Part shown: one piece after another, positions 16,473 to 27,800 of the stretch
Layout: every line of letters begins with the position of its first letter
How positions within the stretch are numbered: position 1 is the first letter of the stretch
Source: Verrucomicrobiota bacterium
GTDB taxonomy: Bacteria > Verrucomicrobiota > Verrucomicrobiia > Methylacidiphilales > JBCCWR01
Direction of reading: 5' to 3'
DNA length: 64,000 nucleotides
Assembly: GCA_039192515.1 (NCBI GenBank)
Contig: JBCCXA010000004.1
Coordinates: 89,532-153,531, forward strand
Notes under the pieces: model-generated
Told to the model about the DNA's origin: nothing
The model's input: only the letters and a program-made list of their open reading frames with translations
Databases searched by the model: none
Made by a program: the position numbers and the translations under genes

Positions 16473-17030
16473 TTATCAAAAAGCTTGGAGTAAAGATCCG
16501 CTCACTCTTTTCAAATCTATCCATCACTGAGTTTGGTAAGACTTGAATGAAAGCCGATGTATGCCATCTCTACGTCACTGCTTATACCTAAGGGTACATG
16601 TTACTTTCGTGCGATACTTACTGGCAAGCTAATTTGGGAGCCTAATGATACCCGGATGAAATCACAGATATATAGGAATTTACATAAGATCTTGGCTGTA
16701 AAAAACATAGAGTCTCCTAGAGTGATATTGCTATTTTGAGATCTATGTCGCGATTTTATTGGTAATGCGTACTCAGCGGGCATCATAGTTTCTCCTCCTG
16801 TGCGATATAGGGTCTGCTCCGACGATGCGATTGATACATCTTGTTCGCTCTCTACCTTCTACTGTGAAACTATTATGCATCGAATCAACTTTCTAACGAA
16901 TGATCTCGATGAACGGCCAATGATGTGAAGGCTTTGCTCATTATCTGCTATGCTCTTGTATATTCTAAAAAATATATAATCTTAAAGCTTTCTTGAAAAA
17001 ATACAGGTTTTCATACAGTCTAACCGTTTA
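16473..17030. other. Leader region of the Tc toxin genes, no gene seen
   Basis: About 560 bases without a convincing gene. Small frames at 16557-16739 (plus) and 16601-16786 (minus) have neither a ribosome site nor protein-like composition. The toxin promoter is presumably here, but no confident -35/-10 pair or operator was identified. No Shine-Dalgarno is obvious before ATG 17031. Confidence 0.5.
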
Positions 17031-20000
17031 ATGAGTACATCTCATCAAATGCCAGAGGTCAAAGAGAGCAAGTCTCCATCTGGTTTGTATGAGCAGCTCA
17101 CGAAAGAAAAGACGGCCAAGTCAAACGCCATACAGATCCCGGAAATCTCTTTGCCTAAGGGTGGTGGTGCTTTAAAGGGAATCGATGAGCAGTTCCAAGT
17201 TAATCCTGCAAATGGGACAAGCAGCTTTAGTATTCCTTTACCGGTTTCTCCAGCAAGGAGTGGTAGTTCTCCGGATCTAGCTTTAAGTTATAATTCCGGT
17301 TCAGGTAATAGTCCTTATGGCTTAGGTTGGTCAGTCTCATACCCAGTGATTCAGCGCAAGATGGATCGATTACTGCCTCGTTATTTATCCGGAGAATTGG
17401 AGGATGTTTTTACGCTCTCGGGTGCGGAGGATTTAGTTGCCTACCTAGATGAGGATGGTGAAAACTGGAAGGTTAGAGAATCCCAGGTTGGGGATCTAAC
17501 TATTCTACGATATAGGCCTAGGCAGGAAGGTTCTTTTTCGAGAATAGAGCGCATTACTCAGCTCAACAAAATCCCTTATTGGAAAGTTACTGGTGGAGAC
17601 AACACTGTCATTTTATTTGGATTGGATGACGATTCTCGAATCCAAAATCCGGAAGACCCCAACCAGGTTTATGCTTGGCTTCCATCGTTTTCTTATGATG
17701 ATAAGGGAAACTGGATTCGTTACGTCTATAAGCGAGAAAATTTTGATAATCTTGCAAGTGAACTGCACGAAAGGAATCGCTTGAATGGCTTGGCGGCCAT
17801 TACTAATCAGTATTTAAAGCGTGTGGTCTATGGCAATCGAAAGCCTTGGTTTGCCAGTGATCCCTACCAACCCACACTACCTCCGAATGATGCGGAGTGT
17901 TTTTTTGAACTCGTGATGGATTATGGAGAGCATGATGCAGATGTGCCAACGCCTCAGGAAGTTCAGGTATGGAGTTCACGGCCAGATGCTTTTTCTTTCT
18001 ATCGCGCTGGCTTTGAAATAAGAACGTATCGACGCTGTCATCGTATCCTGATGTTTCACCATTTTGAAGAGCTTGGTTCAGAGCCCTGCCTTGTCCGCTC
18101 ATTAGATCTTACCTACAGCCCCTCTTCTATCAATGGCTCAGGTCAAACAGAAGTCAGTTACTTAAGTCAACTGACAAGCAGGGGATATGTGCGCCGGCAG
18201 GATGAAACTTATTCGACTAAAGCTCTGCCGCCTATGATTTTTGATTATCAGTCTGTTAATTGGAATACGGAAGTTAGAACAGTAGATGCTGATAGTTGCA
18301 TGAATGCCCCAGTAGGTTTAGGTGGTGATTACGTATGGACGGATTTATATGGAGAGGGCATTTCAGGAATTCTAAGCGAGCAAGCAGAAGGATTATACTA
18401 TAAGAGTAATTTTGGTGATATTGATGGCAGCAGTGGTGTTAAGCTAAGTCCAGCTAGTCAAGTTTCACCTAAGCCTTCTTTTAGAGGACTTCATCAAGGC
18501 GCTGTAGCACTTCAGGATTTAGAAGCTGATGGGGAAAAGCAGTTGGTAGTGAATCAACCTGGCATCCAAGGTTATTTTGAGATGACCGAAGACAATGACT
18601 TCAAGTCCTTTCAAGCATTTCAAACAGTTGCCAACATCGGATTATCTGCTGCTCATGCTCGCATTTTAGATTTAAATGGCGATGGCCGGGCCGATTTGGT
18701 AGTGACCGAAGATAATGTCTTTGTCTGGTATGCTTCAGAGGGAAAGAAGGGTTATAAAGCGGCGGAGCGATCCTTAAAAACCTTTGATGAGGAGTTGGGC
18801 CCCAGCGTTATTTTTGCAGATTTAAGTGATCAGGAATCTATCGTCTTGGCTGATATGTCTGGCGACGGGCTTACTGATATTGTCCGTGTGCGCAATGGAG
18901 AGATCTGTTATTGGCCCAATAAGGGGTATGGAAAATTTGGTGCCAAAGTCAGTATGAGTAATGCCCCAATTTTTGATTGTTCTGATGCCTTTGATCCTGA
19001 GAAAGTTCTGTTTACAGATATCAGTGGAACTGGAGCTACCGATATCGTGTATCTTGGTCAACAGAGTTTCAAAGCTTATGTCAATCTTAGTGGTAATGCC
19101 TGGAGTGAGAGCCAGGAGATTGATCCTTTTCTTCCCATTCATAGCAACAGTCAAGTCTCAGTAGTCGACCTACTTGGGACGGGCACTTCATGCATTGTCT
19201 GGTCATCTAATTTAGCAAGCGATAGTCAAAGGCCTATGCATTACATTGACCTGATGGACAGTCGCAAGCCACATGTCATGACTCGTTATGCTAACAACCT
19301 GGGTAAGGAGGTTTATTTAGAATATAGGAGTTCAACACACGATTATCTCAAAGATAAGCGAGAGGGTAAGCCCTGGATAACCAAGTTACCATTCCCGGTC
19401 CAGGTCGTCAGCAAGGTTACCGTTGAGGAACACATCACAGCAGTGTCTTTTAGCACCAACTATCGTTATCATCATGGTTACTACGACCATGCAGAGAAGG
19501 AGTTTCGAGGTTTTGGGATGGTAGAGCAACTTGATACAGAATTATACCGGACATGGTCTGCCAGCAGCAGCGGAACTAAGTTGGAGCAAACGGAGGAGCT
19601 GTATCAAGCTCCTGTGTTAACGAAAACTTGGTTTCATACAGGGGCTTTTTTGGATCGAGAACGGATATTGAACCACTACGAGAAAGAGTATTGGTATGAG
19701 GCTTATCAAAGGCTATTCCCTGAATCGTCTGTTGTTGTCAATGAACCGCAACTAGAGGATGCAAGGGTCGTAGCAGCAGAAAATCTTGAAGATCAAGCAA
19801 TCATTGAATACCTGAGTGCAGATGAGTGGAGGGAGGCGCTGCGGGCCTGCAGAGGTATGATTTTGCGCCAGGAAATATTTGCTTTAGATGGTAAAGAGAC
19901 AGATCACGATTCTTTAATGCTTCAGGCTAAACCGTACTCCGTGGCTACACACAATTGCGATATTCAGTTGCTCCAGCCTAGAGCAGGCAACAAGCATGCG

Positions 20001-23000
20001 GTATTCATGACAACGGAAAGGGAAGCTATAGGCATCTCTTATGAGCGCAACGAGGTTGATCCTAGGGTTACTCATCTACTCAACACTCGTATGGATGAAT
20101 TGGGTCAAATTCTGGAAGCGGTTTCTGTCGTTTATCCGAGAAGAATAGTAGACCCTTATTTGCCACAAGACATCCAAGCCAAGCAGGCCCAAACCTTCAT
20201 GACTTGTGTGCGGCATCAATATACCAACGATATTACTCAACCTGAGACATATCGCCTGCGTTTGGTGGCGGAGACAGAGACTTTTGAATTAACCGGTATC
20301 CTTCCATCGGGTGATCTCTATCAGCTCGGCGATTTTCAAAAGGCCTTGGAAGAATTTAACTCCACGACTAACCCAGTGGGAACAAGTGAAATTGCTTACC
20401 GAGACCAAGCGTCTACTGGCAGAGAACGTCGGCTTATCGAGCACACCAGGACTTTGTTTTATAATGAAGATTTAACGCATGCCTTGCCGCTATACCAACT
20501 GCCAACTCATGGGTTAGGCTATGAGAGTTACCAGTTAGCTTATACTCCTGATTTACTACTAGATCTCTTCGGAACCAAGGTCATTGACCAAAATACCCTG
20601 ATGAATGAAGGGCGTTATATTGAGATGGAGGGTAATTGGTGGGTTCGTTCCGGTATCACACAATTGGTTGATACTTCCAATGGTGAGAGTCGATTCGATG
20701 CTGAAAGTCGATTTTTTACTCCCTTATCTTATACCGATCCATTCGGTTCTAAAACAACAGTGAATTACTTTAAAGATTACTTCTTGTTGATGGAATCGAC
20801 CGTAGACGCTTTAGGTAATGAGATTACTGCTGAGAATTTCAATTTCCGTGTGCTCTCCCCTACACGTATGCGAGATGCCAATGATAACCTTTCTGAAGTC
20901 ATCCTTGATGAACTGGGATTAGTCAAAGCGACTGCTTTGATGGGAAAGGGGCAGGAAGCAGATAACTTGTCGGGATTGAGTGAGGCCACCGAACAAGCCG
21001 AACACGATTTGATCAAGCACTATTTTACTCTCAAAGATACAACGCTATTACGAACTACTGCCCGTCAATTATTAAAAAATGCTACGACTCGTTTTGTCTA
21101 TGATTTTGATCGCTACCAAACCTCATTGAAATTGCGCGAGGAGCAAATTAATCCAGGTCCCTGTGAAGTAGTCAAATACCTTCCATCTGTTGTTGGAGGG
21201 ATCATAAGAGAAGAGCATCATGTCACTAATCCTAATAGTCCTCTACAGTTAGGATTCGAATATTCAGATGGTATGGGACAGGTTGCCATGGTCAAAACTC
21301 AAGCCGAACCTGGCGAAGCCTTAAGCCTTAATATCTATCCGGATTGCAGTTACAGTGTGGAGACGATTGACACAAATAATGATCTTCGCTGGCTTGGTAA
21401 TGGCAGAACAGTGTTTAACAACAAGGGTAATCCTGTGAAACAGTTTGAGCCTTACTTTTCAGTGAACCCGTTTTTTGAGGATGCTAAGGAATTAGTCGAG
21501 CGCGGTGTAACACCTGTTATCTACTATGATGCTCTGGGACGTAATATACGGACAGAGCTTCCGGATGGCACGTTTACCAAAGTCGAATTTGATAGCTGGC
21601 AACAACGCATTTATGACTCAAATGATACGGTCCGCGACAGTCAATGGTATTTGGATCGCGGAAGTCCTGATCCGGCTGATCCCTCCTACAATCATCTTTC
21701 TACGGACCCACAAGTTGTCGCAGCCTGGAAAGCTGCTCAATATGATGATACTCCGCTCCAACTTCATTTGGACAGCCAGGGTCGTCCGGTCTACAGTGTC
21801 GAGCATAATCGAGTTCAAGGACAAGATACGTTTTATGCGACTCGTATTGAGCTCGACATAGAAGGTAATACCCTTGCAGTGATTGATGCCCGGGGTAACT
21901 CTGTCATGCAATATGGCTATAATTTTTTGGGGTATCGCGTTTATCAGAATAGCATGGATGCAGGGGAGCGTTGGATGCTGGTCAATGCAGTCGGTAGTCT
22001 ATTGCGAGCCTGGGACGGTAGGGGGCATATACTTTCTAACACCTTTGATGTACTTCAAAGGCCACTAGAGATGCGGGTCGAAGGAGGGGACCAAGCTCAA
22101 CCTCTCAATCATGTCTTTCAAAAGTTGGTATATGGTGAGAGCATGCCGAACGCAAAGAATCTGAATATGCGAGGTCAGGTTCAAGCCCTTTATGATACCG
22201 CAGGTAAGATCAGCAGCATTAGTTTTGACTTTAAGGGGAATTTGCTTGAAGGGAACCGTCGTTTTGCCTCTGGTTATAGACAAACTGCCGATTGGTCTGG
22301 GCTAGATCCTGACAACCTTCTAGAAGCGGAAACATTTATTTCTAAAGTTAGTTATGATGCACTGAATCGGCCTATTTTTATAGAGACATCTGACGGTAGT
22401 ATTTATATCCATAGCTTCAACGAGGCGAGTATGCTGGATAGCATATCAGTCAACATGGAGACCCCAAACGGTTTGAGCCGTATCGAGGAAAACTGTGTCA
22501 AAAAAATTAGTTACGATGAAAAGGGACGTCGCAAATCTATACTATATGGTAATAGCACCAGGTCTGACTATATTTACGACCCAAAGTCCTTCCGCTTAGT
22601 ACGCTCGCAGAGCAAGGGCATGAATCAAGAACTTCTGCAGGATTTCATCTACCAATATGATGCAGTTGGAAATATTACTGAGATACAGGATAGTGCTGCT
22701 CCAACTGTTTTCTTTGGAAATATGGTGAGTCAAGCTCGCTCGCTATATACCTATGATGGCTTAAACCGTCTGGTCGAGGCAAAGGGTAGAGAGCATGTTG
22801 CTCAAAATACATTAGGCTCAGAAGATCATTGGCATGATCTTCCATTTCTTAAGCGTTATCAGGCGGGAGATTCGATGGCCATGCGCCCCTACACACAGAG
22901 TTATCAATATGATAGTGTAGGTAATCTTCTGCAAATGCAACATGTGGCACAAGGAGGTAACTGGACGCGTGACTATAACTACGAATCAGCTAACAATCGC

Positions 23001-24764
23001 TTAAAAAGCACTCAAGTTGGCCAACAAATATATCATTACCCTTACCATGCACAGCACGGCAACATGATCGCTATGCCGCATCTTCCCTCCATGCAGTGGA
23101 ATTTCCTTGATCAGCTGCTTTCTACATCGCGACAGGCCGATAGTAGCATATCAGAAACCACTTGGTATGTATACGATGCTGGGGGAGAGAGGGTGCGTAA
23201 GATCACAGAAAACCAGGGAGGGAACTCTCTGAAAGAAGAGCGCCTTTATTTGGGTGGTTTGGAAATTTATCGCAAACATAGTGGTCAGCATGCAGGTTTG
23301 GAACGACGTTCCTTACACATTTCTGATACTGCTGGCAGAGTCGCGATGGTGGACACCCGTAATGAAATAGACGATGATACGGGGCAGCGAACGATCCGTT
23401 ATCAAATGGGTAATCACCTGGGATCTGTCAGTTTAGAAACCAATGAGTCAGCTCAAGTAATTTCTTATGAGGAGTATCATCCCTTTGGTACGACAGCTTA
23501 TCAAGCGGTGAACGCCTCCATCAAAGTTGCTGCCAAACGCTATCGTTATACAGGGATGGAGAGGGATGAGGAATCTGGGCTTAGTTATCATTCTGCGAGG
23601 TATTATATTCCTTGGTTAGGTAGGTGGACGATCTATGACCCAATGGGCTTGGTAGATGGGCTAAATATTTTTGCTTATAGTTCCAATAACCCTATAGCGC
23701 TCTCAGATCCTTCAGGACAGCAAAGTCAAGCACCTGAGCAAAAGGGCCTGGTTAATGTTGTTCCAGGAACAACATTTACAGGAAAGGAGTCAGTGGAGCA
23801 ACTCCACACAGCGGCTAGAGCTAGTGGCTATGACTTTACGGGGGAACCCACCTGGGATGGCAGCGGCTGGCATGTGGGAAAGGTGTTTCGTATCAGTCCT
23901 CGTGAAACAATTTTAGCACAAGTCAAACAAATGACAGATCCCTTAAACATGGGAGATAGTGTTCAAGGTGGCTTTGGCGAAAGTTGGCCTATTTTGCCGC
24001 AACCGGGGAATGGTGCAGGGGATGATAAGAACAGTGATCGTCAGTTGCCATCTATGCTGCCACCTTTTTCTACTTCCAACAATACTGGTCCTCTGGGCAG
24101 TTTAGTTCACGCACGAGTTCTCCCGGAGCTGACGGAAAGACTATTCAAGCACGGTATTATCTCTCACTTTGAAATTCGTATACCTGGGGCAAGCAAAAGT
24201 GGTAGTGGTAATCCGGGGCGAGTTGATTTTGATGTTTATCCTCCAACAGAACCTGGGATTCATAGATATGAGCTAAAGCCTCATAATCCCTATGAGTTCG
24301 AGAACTATGCTGGTGAAATCGATTGGTATAATGATTTTCCTAATCCGGGTGACCCACTTGGATGGCTCCCTGCACAAAGAGGGACTTATTTAGCCGACCA
24401 TGTTAAACCAGAGCATCCAGATGTCTTTGATCCCATTAAAACTACTATTGGGGGTCACCAGGTATCTATTCACCTATATCTTCCGGAGCCAGGCTTAATT
24501 ACTTATACGGTGCATTATAGTGGAGGTCATCCCGTTGGTGTTCCAGTAGAAATTCGTGAGAGGGGCAAAGAACCTCGTTTCATTGACCCTACTTGGTATG
24601 ACAAATTCTTTTTAATAGATGGAGAGGCCAACATTGAATTTGTTTTAAGAACTACGGTAGAAGTAGAACTCACCTTAGCTACTGGGGGTGCATTTAGGGC
24701 TCTAAAGGGTATTGGTTTCCTTGGTAGGATGAGTGGTTTGGGTAGGTTTGTGCCAGCTTTATAA
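17031..24764 (+). CDS. Tc toxin TcB-TcC fusion with Rhs core and C-terminal effector
   Basis: 2577 residues, the B-C cocoon of an ABC (Tc) toxin in one chain. The N-terminus is SpvB-like (NPANGTSSFSIPLPVSPARSG, LALSYNSGSGNSPYGLGW). Then come FG-GAP/TcdB-middle repeats (LDLNGDGRADLVV, LADMSGDGLTDIVRV), then a long run of Rhs/YD repeats (SYDALNRP, QYDAVGNI, YTYDGLNRL). The Rhs core ends with RYRYTGMERDEESGLSYHSARYY and DPMGL, 18 residues, DPSG (2226-2229), which is the aspartyl-autoprotease signature that frees the C-terminal toxin. Residues 2230-2577 are the variable effector, with D2399-F-D2401 and E2414-L-K2416 resembling a PD-(D/E)XK nuclease. It is 43 bases upstream of the TcA gene. No immunity gene follows, as expected for a toxin aimed at eukaryotes. 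Confidence 0.92.
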   Translation: MSTSHQMPEVKESKSPSGLYEQLTKEKTAKSNAIQIPEISLPKGGGALKGIDEQFQVNPANGTSSFSIPLPVSPARSGSSPDLALSYNSGSGNSPYGLGWSVSYPVIQRKMDRLLPRYLSGELEDVFTLSGAEDLVAYLDEDGENWKVRESQVGDLTILRYRPRQEGSFSRIERITQLNKIPYWKVTGGDNTVILFGLDDDSRIQNPEDPNQVYAWLPSFSYDDKGNWIRYVYKRENFDNLASELHERNRLNGLAAITNQYLKRVVYGNRKPWFASDPYQPTLPPNDAECFFELVMDYGEHDADVPTPQEVQVWSSRPDAFSFYRAGFEIRTYRRCHRILMFHHFEELGSEPCLVRSLDLTYSPSSINGSGQTEVSYLSQLTSRGYVRRQDETYSTKALPPMIFDYQSVNWNTEVRTVDADSCMNAPVGLGGDYVWTDLYGEGISGILSEQAEGLYYKSNFGDIDGSSGVKLSPASQVSPKPSFRGLHQGAVALQDLEADGEKQLVVNQPGIQGYFEMTEDNDFKSFQAFQTVANIGLSAAHARILDLNGDGRADLVVTEDNVFVWYASEGKKGYKAAERSLKTFDEELGPSVIFADLSDQESIVLADMSGDGLTDIVRVRNGEICYWPNKGYGKFGAKVSMSNAPIFDCSDAFDPEKVLFTDISGTGATDIVYLGQQSFKAYVNLSGNAWSESQEIDPFLPIHSNSQVSVVDLLGTGTSCIVWSSNLASDSQRPMHYIDLMDSRKPHVMTRYANNLGKEVYLEYRSSTHDYLKDKREGKPWITKLPFPVQVVSKVTVEEHITAVSFSTNYRYHHGYYDHAEKEFRGFGMVEQLDTELYRTWSASSSGTKLEQTEELYQAPVLTKTWFHTGAFLDRERILNHYEKEYWYEAYQRLFPESSVVVNEPQLEDARVVAAENLEDQAIIEYLSADEWREALRACRGMILRQEIFALDGKETDHDSLMLQAKPYSVATHNCDIQLLQPRAGNKHAVFMTTEREAIGISYERNEVDPRVTHLLNTRMDELGQILEAVSVVYPRRIVDPYLPQDIQAKQAQTFMTCVRHQYTNDITQPETYRLRLVAETETFELTGILPSGDLYQLGDFQKALEEFNSTTNPVGTSEIAYRDQASTGRERRLIEHTRTLFYNEDLTHALPLYQLPTHGLGYESYQLAYTPDLLLDLFGTKVIDQNTLMNEGRYIEMEGNWWVRSGITQLVDTSNGESRFDAESRFFTPLSYTDPFGSKTTVNYFKDYFLLMESTVDALGNEITAENFNFRVLSPTRMRDANDNLSEVILDELGLVKATALMGKGQEADNLSGLSEATEQAEHDLIKHYFTLKDTTLLRTTARQLLKNATTRFVYDFDRYQTSLKLREEQINPGPCEVVKYLPSVVGGIIREEHHVTNPNSPLQLGFEYSDGMGQVAMVKTQAEPGEALSLNIYPDCSYSVETIDTNNDLRWLGNGRTVFNNKGNPVKQFEPYFSVNPFFEDAKELVERGVTPVIYYDALGRNIRTELPDGTFTKVEFDSWQQRIYDSNDTVRDSQWYLDRGSPDPADPSYNHLSTDPQVVAAWKAAQYDDTPLQLHLDSQGRPVYSVEHNRVQGQDTFYATRIELDIEGNTLAVIDARGNSVMQYGYNFLGYRVYQNSMDAGERWMLVNAVGSLLRAWDGRGHILSNTFDVLQRPLEMRVEGGDQAQPLNHVFQKLVYGESMPNAKNLNMRGQVQALYDTAGKISSISFDFKGNLLEGNRRFASGYRQTADWSGLDPDNLLEAETFISKVSYDALNRPIFIETSDGSIYIHSFNEASMLDSISVNMETPNGLSRIEENCVKKISYDEKGRRKSILYGNSTRSDYIYDPKSFRLVRSQSKGMNQELLQDFIYQYDAVGNITEIQDSAAPTVFFGNMVSQARSLYTYDGLNRLVEAKGREHVAQNTLGSEDHWHDLPFLKRYQAGDSMAMRPYTQSYQYDSVGNLLQMQHVAQGGNWTRDYNYESANNRLKSTQVGQQIYHYPYHAQHGNMIAMPHLPSMQWNFLDQLLSTSRQADSSISETTWYVYDAGGERVRKITENQGGNSLKEERLYLGGLEIYRKHSGQHAGLERRSLHISDTAGRVAMVDTRNEIDDDTGQRTIRYQMGNHLGSVSLETNESAQVISYEEYHPFGTTAYQAVNASIKVAAKRYRYTGMERDEESGLSYHSARYYIPWLGRWTIYDPMGLVDGLNIFAYSSNNPIALSDPSGQQSQAPEQKGLVNVVPGTTFTGKESVEQLHTAARASGYDFTGEPTWDGSGWHVGKVFRISPRETILAQVKQMTDPLNMGDSVQGGFGESWPILPQPGNGAGDDKNSDRQLPSMLPPFSTSNNTGPLGSLVHARVLPELTERLFKHGIISHFEIRIPGASKSGSGNPGRVDFDVYPPTEPGIHRYELKPHNPYEFENYAGEIDWYNDFPNPGDPLGWLPAQRGTYLADHVKPEHPDVFDPIKTTIGGHQVSIHLYLPEPGLITYTVHYSGGHPVGVPVEIRERGKEPRFIDPTWYDKFFLIDGEANIEFVLRTTVEVELTLATGGAFRALKGIGFLGRMSGLGRFVPAL

Positions 24765-24807
24765 GTTGAATAGTCTATTTAAGAATTAAAAATAAATAAT
24801 AAATAAA

Positions 24808-27800
24808 ATGAAAAAAATTATTCCACCAATCCGTTATGGTGATCAAGACCAAGTGGTTGGCAATCTACAAGAGGCCTTGATAGCTTTGGGTTTCCCAATT
24901 AATCATGATAGAGAGCTATCCGAAAAAAGCTATGGTAGCTATACTTCAAGAGCGGTTAGGTTATTTCAAACACGTTATCAACTCTCAGAACCAGACGCTG
25001 GCCAGGTAGATCAAATCACTGCAGATAAAATCAATGAGCTACTAAACGAAAAAGGGCTTTTGGAAGATGAAAAATTATATTCGGTCAGCGGTTATCTTTA
25101 TAATAGTCGTGGCCGACCGATTCCAGGTGTTACTGTGAACGCCTACGATGTGGATCTTAAAGGTGTGCGTGTTTATAAGAGTCTTAAAACACAAATAGAG
25201 CTTGATGAGAGTGATGGCTTTGAGAGGCTTGGCCAAACTCAGACAGATCAAACCGGTTTTTATTCCATCAGTTTTACAGATACAAGCTATCGAGAAGCAG
25301 AACGACGTTTGGCAGATGTTATCGTCTATGCGATCGAGGGGCAACGGACAGATAGCGGGGCACAACAGGGCATCATTTTGGGTCATTCAGAAATAGCTCG
25401 TCCAGAGAACTACACTGCTGACGGTAAAATCGAAAACCATCATATGATACTCAGTCTAAGTGGTTATCGAGAAAGTTCTGAATATGAGCAATTGCTAAAT
25501 AGAGCAAATTCTTTCTTAGAGGAATCTGGCCTAGCGTTAAGTGATCTCCGGCAGTCGGATGAACAAATTCTGTTTCTAGCTCAAGAAGTAGACTGGCCTC
25601 TGGAGCAAGTTTCTCTTTTAGTTCAGAGCACTGCTTTTGAGAGGTATTTTGAGGGCACACAAAACGATTATTTTTATGGCCTAGGTCGACAAAGCATTCC
25701 TTTAAATATCTTTTCTCTGGCTTCTCAAACTAAGGAAACGCTAAAGGAAGCTTTAACAGAATCCATGAAAATCAATATCATCTCTTTTAGAAGCGATGAG
25801 GAAATTGAAGTTTTCATCGAAAAAGTTATAGAAAAACTGAGCTTGGAAATGCTTCAGACCAAGCCTGACGAGAACGCATTTGCTCTAGGAGAATATCTAG
25901 ATATTGCACTGCCTGGAGAATCCGAAACTCAGCAAGCGTTATATCAAGCCTACGTTTCTCACGAGGGGTCTCCAGAAACTTTTTGGAACGAGGTGCTACC
26001 TCGACATCCTCTTTTTATAGATCGACGCGAGAGCATTGCGAAATTGCAAATGACTAATGAACTCATGATGCTGACGGGTGATCACTTACCTTTGATTAGA
26101 GCCGTACTGACTGAGCGTCATATCTCGGCTTCGGAAGAACTCGTGACTTGGTCTCAGGAAGATTGGCGAGCTCTCATAGACCGCAGTGGTATGCCCCAAT
26201 CCATACCTGGTGCAACGCTCGAAGAACAAAAGGAAAACTACCGACAAAGTATAACCCAACAATTAGAAGCCACTTATCCGACTGCTAAAGTCGCACATAT
26301 GGTGCAAACGGAAGCTCTTCATCTAGATGACCCCCAAGTGCGCCCTGCCCTAAATTCTTTTTTCCAAAAAGCTGATGATTTTGATTTACGTCATTCGCGT
26401 GTTCATGACTTTGAAAGCCAGATCAATGAGGCTGGTGATGAACAAAGTGAAGTTCTCAGTGAGCAACTTAAGAAAATACAACGAACTTTTCAACTCAGTC
26501 CTAGTTCAGAAATCATGCAAAAGTTAATGCAGTCTGGGATCACTTCTGCTCAACAGGTCATAGAGATGCCTAAGGGGACTTTCATTAAAAGCTATCAAAC
26601 GGAACTAGGGCAGGACGAAGCTCATGCGGTTTACGCACGAGCATCCCATATGGCTTCGCAAAATTTGCTTATCAAAACAACACTCTATGAGGCAACGTCT
26701 GTTCACCCACAATCAGTCACTCCCCAAACTAGTCTACCACAAATGCTGCAACTAATTGGCAAATATATACCCAATTACGAAGAGCTTTTTGGTGAAGCCA
26801 CGTTATGCGAGTGCAAGCACTGTCAATCGGTATATAGTCCTGCAGCCTACCTGGTAGATCTTTTACAGTTTCTAGAACGCACAGGCAAGAATGACCTCAA
26901 TGAATCTCCTTTAAAATTATTACTTAAGCGTCGCCCTGATTTAGCTCACCTGCCTTTGACCTGTGAAAATACCCATGGCGTCCTTCCTCTTGTGGATCTT
27001 GCTAATGAAATTATGGAGTACTACTTGGTTAATGGAACATTGGATGCCGATACTGCGAATGATACAGGTAAAGTTCCGACAGGGGTATTGCAGGCGACTC
27101 CTCAATATATTTTACCAAAGGCTTACGAAATTTTAGCGCAGGAAGCTATTTATCCTTTCAAATTGCCCTATCACCAACCTCTCGACACTATTCGAACGTA
27201 CCTAGAACATTTAGATAGTAGCTACTTTGAAGTCATGGATACGTTTAGGACAAGCCAAGCGACTTCTATGAGTCTTGAACTAGCGACTGAATATCTGCGC
27301 CTTAGTACTCGAATTCGTTCCATTATTACCAATCAAGCTCCTAATCTTAATCTTCAGTTGTATTATGGATATGATCCGCAGAACCTCAATTGGAAGAATC
27401 AGTTGATTCAAGTTCCGGAACTATTATCTCGTAGCGGCATTGCATATTCAGATTTAGTAGCTTTACTTGAGACCCGATTTCTCAATCCCCATCAATATAC
27501 CTTAACGTACCTGGAGAATATCCTGAGCGACAGCTCACTGAGCAGTGCCGACTTTTATGACAAGTTAAAAGATGTAGAAAGTGGCAACCTAGAGCCAGAA
27601 AATGACCCGACCCTAAAAAGCTTACTGGATCTCAAAAATATTCCTTATGTTGGTTTTAAGGAATGGGTCATGAATCACTTATCAGGATTTGAGAAGGTTT
27701 TGACCCTTTACGAACCAGATTCTAAGTGCGATTTAGAATCTACCAAAATTCGCAGTCTGCTTTTTCTCTACGAGCCAACGGACCCCAACGCGGAAGTTCC

